Of a DNA stretch of 64,000 bases, positions 58,997-64,000 are shown piece by piece. This DNA is from Ampullimonas aquatilis (lineage in GTDB: Bacteria; Pseudomonadota; Gammaproteobacteria; Burkholderiales; Burkholderiaceae_D). Numbering within the stretch: position 1 is the first letter of the stretch; every line of letters begins with the position of its first letter. The stretch is from positions 124,001 to 188,000 of the forward strand of contig NZ_CP183834.1 of the NCBI RefSeq assembly GCF_049675895.1, written 5' to 3'. A model generated the notes under the pieces. That model did not search any database. It had not been told where the DNA came from and was given only the letters and a program-made list of their open reading frames with translations. Made by a program: the position numbers and the translations under genes.

Positions 58997-61132
58997 ATGA
59001 GACGTGTATCCGTTGACATTGGTGGTACGTTTACTGACTGTTTTGTGGTATGGGATGGTAAATATATTGAGGCAAAGGCACTCACAACGCATCAAAATCT
59101 GGCACTAGGATTTAATGAGGCGTTGGGTAAGGCAAATCATGTATTGGGTTTGGAACTCGAAGAAATTCTTGGTGGAGTCGATTCAGTTCGTTATGCGACT
59201 ACCTTGGGAACCAATGCGTTGATTGAGCATAAAGGCCCCAAGATCGGTATGTTGGTAACGGCCGGGTATGAGGCGACGGTGCCACTTAGTCGTGCTCGTG
59301 GTTATGGTGAAGGTCTGGATAATCTGGGTCAGCAGGATATGCCCAATGCACAACGCCCAGACCCTCTGGTTCTTGCCCATATGATTCGTGGTGTGCGTGA
59401 GCGTTTTGACTTTGAGGGTAAGTTGGTCATGCCGCTGGATGAAGACGATGTTCGCGTGCAGATTCGCTCTCTGGTTAATCTGGGTGCTGAAATCATTGTG
59501 GTTGCATTGGTTAATAGCGTAGTAAACCCGGCGCATGAGCAGCGTATTGAAGAAATCTTGCTGGAAGAGTATCCATCCCATCTGCTGGGTGCAATCCCAG
59601 TGATTCTTTCCCATCAAGTTGCAGGGCGGAAAGGTGAGTACGTTCGAGCTACTTCTGCCATTGTGGATGGTTATTTGCACTCAACGATGTATCACGCGTT
59701 GTCTGCACTTGAGCAGAACTTGCGTGCCCACCGCTATGAAAAACCCATGTTGGTTATTCATAACTCGGGTGGTATGGCACAGTTGAACTCAACGGATGCT
59801 TTGCAAACGATTCATTCTGGCCCTGTATCGGGTATTGCTGCTTCCGAGCATTTGGCAATGCAGGCTGATTTGGGTAATGTTGTCGCTACCGACATGGGCG
59901 GCACCAGCTACGATATTGGTATTGTTGTTGAGGGTGGTATCAAGCATTATGACTTTAATCCGGTGATTGATCGCTGGTTGGTTTCGGTACCTATGGTGCA
60001 TTTGGTAACCTTGGGTGCGGGTGGTGGATCCATGGCCAAATATGATCGCATGTATAAGACAGTACAGTGTGGTCCAGAGAGTGCTGGTTCAGATCCAGGG
60101 CCAGCCTGCTATGATCGTGGTGGCATGAATCCTACGGTCACAGATGCTGATCTGGTATTGGGTTATCTAGATCCCAAGAACTATGCCGGTGGCTCAATTC
60201 CATTGAACCCACGGCGTGCGGTTTCAGCGATTGAAGATGCTTTATGTGATGAGCTCGATTGTGATGTGATTGAAGCCGCATTACTCATCAGACAAAAAGT
60301 GGATGACAACATGGCCAATGGTTTGTTCACCGAACTGCGCGCCCGTGGCTATGATCCTAAAGATTTCACCTATCTGGCTTATGGTGGTAATGGCCCGCTG
60401 CATTGCTGTGGTATTGCCCAGAATCTGGGTATTGACAAGATTCTGGCACCGCCCTTCAGTTCTGTATTCTCGGCGGTAGGTGCTGGCAATATGCATCAGT
60501 TGCATATCCACGAGAAATCCTTGTACATGGTTTTGTATGACTCAAATACGCGTCATATTTATGATGATTATGATCGTTTCAATGGCATTGTCGCTGAGCT
60601 CAAAGAGTTGGGTACACAAGATTTGTTAAGACAAGGTGTGCCGCTGGAGCAGATCTGCCATAGTCTCGAACTGGATCTGCGTTATGGTAACCAGCTGGTA
60701 CAAACCACTGCGGTGATTCCAAAACATGAGGTCAATGGGCCTGGTGATGTGCTCAACATCATTTCGCAGTTTTCAAGTGATTACGGTAAACGCTTTGGTG
60801 AAGGTAGTCAGGCACCAGAGGCGGGGATTCGGATCAACACCATGCGTGTGGCCGCTTTTGTGCGATTGGAAACGGTTCAGTTTGAAGATATCAAGCCAGT
60901 GCCTGCATCAGAAAGAAAAGCACCACCGCAACCCAAGGAAAGCCGTAAGTGCTATTTCGTGGGCCATCAGGGTTCATTTGATACGCCTGTTTGGGATCGT
61001 GCTGCTATTTTGCCGGGCGTGCAAATTCCAGGTCCTGCAATTATTGCCTCTGAAGTCACGACCTTCCTGGTTGATCCTGGCTGGAATTTTATTGCGGCCA
61101 AACAGGGAGCCTCCTGGTTCTTGAGAACTTGA
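58997..61132 (+). CDS. Carboxylase second HyuA-like ATPase subunit (about 78 kDa)
   Basis: This 711-residue hydantoinase A family subunit starts MRRVSVDIGGTFTDCFVVWD, with a fully canonical first phosphate motif; the second is VATDMGGTSYDIG (about 298-310). The TTLGTNALIEHKGPKIGML block and the C-terminal PGPAIIASEVTTFLVDPGW are typical. It is paralogous to the first gene but about 70 residues longer. GGAGATGG precedes ATG 58997; the frame is open back to 58943. It should phosphorylate or activate one of the substrates (ketone enol or bicarbonate) with ATP. Confidence 0.88.
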   Translation: MRRVSVDIGGTFTDCFVVWDGKYIEAKALTTHQNLALGFNEALGKANHVLGLELEEILGGVDSVRYATTLGTNALIEHKGPKIGMLVTAGYEATVPLSRARGYGEGLDNLGQQDMPNAQRPDPLVLAHMIRGVRERFDFEGKLVMPLDEDDVRVQIRSLVNLGAEIIVVALVNSVVNPAHEQRIEEILLEEYPSHLLGAIPVILSHQVAGRKGEYVRATSAIVDGYLHSTMYHALSALEQNLRAHRYEKPMLVIHNSGGMAQLNSTDALQTIHSGPVSGIAASEHLAMQADLGNVVATDMGGTSYDIGIVVEGGIKHYDFNPVIDRWLVSVPMVHLVTLGAGGGSMAKYDRMYKTVQCGPESAGSDPGPACYDRGGMNPTVTDADLVLGYLDPKNYAGGSIPLNPRRAVSAIEDALCDELDCDVIEAALLIRQKVDDNMANGLFTELRARGYDPKDFTYLAYGGNGPLHCCGIAQNLGIDKILAPPFSSVFSAVGAGNMHQLHIHEKSLYMVLYDSNTRHIYDDYDRFNGIVAELKELGTQDLLRQGVPLEQICHSLELDLRYGNQLVQTTAVIPKHEVNGPGDVLNIISQFSSDYGKRFGEGSQAPEAGIRINTMRVAAFVRLETVQFEDIKPVPASERKAPPQPKESRKCYFVGHQGSFDTPVWDRAAILPGVQIPGPAIIASEVTTFLVDPGWNFIAAKQGASWFLRT

Positions 61133-61177
61133 GCCTCAGGAATGTCGAGCGAACGTAATCAATTAGAAGGATTAAAA

Positions 61178-63454
61178 ATGAGTGAAATTAATACGCCAAC
61201 AGTGGCAAAAACTCCAAGCCCAGATGAAATTGCGCTGATTAAAAAATTTCTCAGCGATACGACACTGTTTCTTGGTCCTGATCCTGAGATCATGCAAAAT
61301 CATGATCTCATGCCAAGAAGTGAAGTAGAAAATACCTGTATTGAAAAAGTCAGTGATAGTCATACCATTTCCAAAATTCGTGACCGGATTCAAGCCGGTT
61401 GTGATGAGGGTTATGAGATGGTGGAGCAGATGGGTGCTGCGCCTGGCGCCAAATGGGGTGACGTAATTACTGGTGTGTATTCGGCATCGGGTGATCTGGC
61501 GATTGCCAGTGCCGGTGGTGTGCTGATCTTTTCTGCACTGGTACATCATCCAATCAAATTCATTATCAAAAATTGGATGAATGATCCAACCGTCGGAGTG
61601 AAGGATGGTGATGGCTTTATTCATAATGACTCCCGTTATGGCAACGTGCATAACACCGACCAGAGCATGATCATCCCAATCTTCTGGGAAGGTAAATTGG
61701 TTTGCTGGGTGGCATCTACCGTTCATGAAGGTGAGAATGGTGCGATTGAGCCAGGTGGTATGCCATCAATGGCAGAAAGCCCTTGTGATGAAGGGCTGAA
61801 AATGAGCCCATTCAAGGTAGTCGAAAACTACGAGATCAAGCGCGACATTCTGACTTTCCTGCAGAACTCGGTTCGTGAGCCCAAATTGCAGTATGAAGAC
61901 ATGAAGGTGAAGCTGTTTGCCTGCTTGCGTATCAAGCAACGTCTGGTCGAAACCTTGAGTTCCGATGGCCCAGAAGCTCTGATTTCGACGTTGCGCCTGA
62001 CAATGGAGAACGTCCGTGCCGAGGTGAAGCGTCGTGTCAGTGAGTGGCCCGATATGACGGTTCGTACCTATATCATTCAGGACTCCACCTTGCGCGAAAA
62101 CTGCGTTGTCAAAATCAATTGCAAATTGACTAAAACTGGCGATCGACTGATTTTTGATTTCCGTGGGTCCAGCCCAGAGTTTACCAATCGCGCCACCAAC
62201 ACTATTGTTGCTGGCTTGAAGGGCATGCTGGCACAGGTTTTCCTGTGCTATGTCTGGCCTGATTTACCACGTGGTCAGGCAGCATTTGCGCCAATTGAAG
62301 TGATTACCGATCCACACTCGATTGTGAACTGTTCTTATAGCGCGCCTAACTCACAGAGTTTGATGTCCATTTTTACAGGTTTTACCGCAGGTCAGCATGC
62401 AGTGGCCAAATTTCTGTACAGCTGTCCAGAAAAATATACCAAGGTTCATGCACCAACTTTCAATATGATCAACACCTTTATTTGGGGTGGTGTCAGTCAG
62501 CATGGTGAAACATTGGGTAACTTGTGTGCCGACTTGAACGGTATGGGTGCTGGCGCAGTTGCAGATCGTGATGGCGAGCATGCTTTGGCGCCAATTTTTG
62601 CAACAATGGCTGATATTGGTGAGCAGGAGCTGAACGAGGAAGATGTTCCTTTTCTGCAATTAGTCTCCAAGAAAATGACCCGCGATGCGATTGCTCCTGG
62701 AAAATATCGTGGTGGACAAGGCTACACGATGATCGTGGCAACCAAGGACAGTGAGCAATGGGGTTTCATGACGACCTGTCAAGGCGCCAAGATTCCACCG
62801 ATTCAGGGATTGTTTGGTGGCTATGCCTGCGGTTGCTACCCAATGTCCAAGGTACAAGGTGTCGATGTGTATGACATCTTGCTGAATACACCTGAGAAAT
62901 TCAAGCATTCCATTGAAGAAATCATGAACGAGCAACCATTTGAAGGTGCAAGTTACACCACGCATCATATGGGTATGGGCTTTGAGATTTCCAAACGTGG
63001 TGAGCTGTTCATGATTTCGCAAGGTGCGGGTGCCGGCTATGGTGACTTGCTGGAACGTGATCCGGTTTCCATTATCAAGGATATTGAAGAAGGCCTGATC
63101 TCACACGGTGTTGCCGAGCGACTTTATAAGGTGAAATTCGATTCAAATACATTGGCAATTAACTTTGAAGCCACCAAAGCGGCCCGTGATCAGGAGCGTA
63201 AGGATCGAATCTCCCGCGGTGTACCTTTCAAGAAGTTTATCCAAACCTGGAACAAGCCAACGCCACCTAGTTATCTGCAATATTTTGGTTGTTGGGGTGA
63301 TGATGTTTCAACCCTCTATGTGGGGGCACCTGATTCAACTCGTCAGGCAAGTGAGCCGAAGCCTAACTATATGCGTCATCCCAAAGATGTACGGATTGAG
63401 GAGCTGGAAGGTATGCTTGCTGCTTTGGGTGCTAAAGGAGATATCAGAAAATGA
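61178..63454 (+). CDS. Carboxylase HyuB-like subunit (about 84 kDa)
   Basis: This 758-residue hydantoinase B / acetone carboxylase alpha family subunit probably holds the carboxylation site. Typical stretches are SASGDLAIASAGGVLIFSAL (about 109), HNDSRYGNVHNTDQSMIIPIFW (shown only in part by its core NDSRYGNVHNTD, about 160), NCSYSAPNSQS and DAIAPGKYRGGQGY (about 505-518). AGAAGGA stands before ATG 61178. Its stop overlaps the start of the fifth gene (ATGA). Homology extends over the full length and no break was seen. Confidence 0.88.
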   Translation: MSEINTPTVAKTPSPDEIALIKKFLSDTTLFLGPDPEIMQNHDLMPRSEVENTCIEKVSDSHTISKIRDRIQAGCDEGYEMVEQMGAAPGAKWGDVITGVYSASGDLAIASAGGVLIFSALVHHPIKFIIKNWMNDPTVGVKDGDGFIHNDSRYGNVHNTDQSMIIPIFWEGKLVCWVASTVHEGENGAIEPGGMPSMAESPCDEGLKMSPFKVVENYEIKRDILTFLQNSVREPKLQYEDMKVKLFACLRIKQRLVETLSSDGPEALISTLRLTMENVRAEVKRRVSEWPDMTVRTYIIQDSTLRENCVVKINCKLTKTGDRLIFDFRGSSPEFTNRATNTIVAGLKGMLAQVFLCYVWPDLPRGQAAFAPIEVITDPHSIVNCSYSAPNSQSLMSIFTGFTAGQHAVAKFLYSCPEKYTKVHAPTFNMINTFIWGGVSQHGETLGNLCADLNGMGAGAVADRDGEHALAPIFATMADIGEQELNEEDVPFLQLVSKKMTRDAIAPGKYRGGQGYTMIVATKDSEQWGFMTTCQGAKIPPIQGLFGGYACGCYPMSKVQGVDVYDILLNTPEKFKHSIEEIMNEQPFEGASYTTHHMGMGFEISKRGELFMISQGAGAGYGDLLERDPVSIIKDIEEGLISHGVAERLYKVKFDSNTLAINFEATKAARDQERKDRISRGVPFKKFIQTWNKPTPPSYLQYFGCWGDDVSTLYVGAPDSTRQASEPKPNYMRHPKDVRIEELEGMLAALGAKGDIRK

Positions 63455-64000
63455 GTCAACATCTCGCTGATCTCTTGCCGGTTGGAGGTACGACATTAGG
63501 TATTCGAACCTGGCTTAAATCGTTTTCCTATACTCGTCGCTTACTATTGGGTGAGTCTGGTAATCCTTGGGAAAGTGCCAGTCAATATCTGGTTTATTCA
63601 TCGCAGGCGCAAGGCTTGTTGAAACCCGATGTGGCTGTCATTGAGATTGGCGAGCTTTTTGAATCATGGTTAAAGCAGCATCCCGATGTTGCAACGGAAA
63701 TGGTAGGGAAGCGCAAGCTTTCCTACCCATTACGTAAGCTCCTTGAACAGACCGGGCCTAGGGCCTTATTGGCCGAAATCATTGGGGCGGTGCTGGTGCA
63801 ATTACGTGGTCAAGTGCCTTTGGTCTTGTCGATGCCATCAGCAAGGTGCTGGTTATATCAAGCAAGTGCCATGGCTGGTCGTGAGTTGACTGAGGTTGAT
63901 GATGGCAGTGTTGAAGATGCAGCCATGTATATGGCTGATTTTCTAAGAGCATTTTCCTCGTTTGAGGTTGGCGGGGTATTGTTGGATGATACCGTACAGC
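63451..64000 (+). CDS. Carboxylase fifth (epsilon-like) subunit, partial
   Basis: The frame from ATG 63451 is open to the window end (183 codons read). It begins MSQHLADLLPVGGTTLGIRT and contains QVPLVLSMPSARCWLYQASA and GSVEDAAMYMADFLRAFSSF. I do not recognise an independent family motif. Its position as fifth gene, its four-base overlap with the HyuB-like gene and its likely length match the 34-kDa fifth subunit that acetophenone carboxylase needs for activity. The C-terminus lies outside the window. Confidence 0.68.
   Translation, partial: MSQHLADLLPVGGTTLGIRTWLKSFSYTRRLLLGESGNPWESASQYLVYSSQAQGLLKPDVAVIEIGELFESWLKQHPDVATEMVGKRKLSYPLRKLLEQTGPRALLAEIIGAVLVQLRGQVPLVLSMPSARCWLYQASAMAGRELTEVDDGSVEDAAMYMADFLRAFSSFEVGGVLLDDTVQ

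Noticed and set aside
56589..63454. Classification as acetone carboxylase (acxABC) or hydantoinase/oxoprolinase
   Set aside because: Acetone carboxylase has three subunits and one HyuA; hydantoinases lack the small zinc subunit. The operon has two HyuA-like subunits, a gamma-like zinc protein and a fifth gene, which fits acetophenone-type carboxylases better.
6..64000. CRISPR arrays, rRNA/tRNA genes, insertion sequences, prophage or integrase genes
   Set aside because: No regularly spaced repeats, no cloverleaf or rRNA sequence, and no transposase or integrase motif were recognised in any frame.

Overview
The window looks like a betaproteobacterial chromosome, most likely Burkholderiales and plausibly Oxalobacteraceae. 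This rests on the order of housekeeping genes (lytic transglycosylase / 5-FCL; NDUFA9-like / GST / cca; midA / folM / folB / ttcA / PLD / glmU / glmS) and on the protein styles. No sequence search was possible, so the family placement is inference.

Layout. Bases 1-33744 are mostly core genes: the start of an oligopeptide ABC permease operon (minus strand), a DUF2946 / CSSCGC beta-barrel / TlpA thioredoxin group, an SbmA/YddA-type ABC exporter, Slt transglycosylase, 5-formyl-THF cyclo-ligase, MscL with an added zinc ribbon, tRNA CCA-transferase, small metal-related proteins, a flavin amine-oxidase-like protein with an unusual C-terminal extension, and an AraC-controlled molybdenum hydroxylase operon of isoquinoline-oxidoreductase type with its XdhC and MocA maturation genes. 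These are followed by folate, tRNA-thiolation, cardiolipin-synthase-like and cell-wall precursor genes ending with glmS.

Downstream of glmS the sequence becomes visibly more AT-rich and the content turns accessory. After a DMT transporter / LysR pair and an orphan gene, bases 37046-64000 form what reads as one catabolic island. It holds a BktB-type thiolase and an AcoR/AcxR-like sigma-54 activator (minus strand); a porin, a cytochrome c and a PQQ alcohol dehydrogenase (minus strand); a divergent PAS-LuxR regulator; a long plus-strand operon (38-codon small ORF, YCF48 protein, RND/MMPL transporter, DUF1302, DUF1329, SCP-x thiolase, two-subunit 3-oxoacid CoA-transferase, cytosolic PAS-PAS chemoreceptor) ending at a good terminator; and then a second operon for a five-subunit acetophenone-carboxylase-type ketone carboxylase that runs off the window end.

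The proposed logic is: uptake through the porin and the DUF1302/1329/RND system, periplasmic PQQ oxidation of a secondary alcohol to a ketone with electrons passing to cytochrome c, ATP-dependent carboxylation of the ketone to a 3-oxoacid, CoA transfer, and thiolytic cleavage. Canonical -24/-12 promoters (GG and GC elements with exact spacing) precede both plus-strand operons, and a third, slightly degenerate one precedes the LuxR gene. A perfect 22-bp repeat with a TCGTA-N4-TACGA core lies upstream of both the PQQ dehydrogenase and the porin. The real substrate (aryl methyl ketone, alkanone or another hydrophobic secondary alcohol) cannot be decided from sequence alone.
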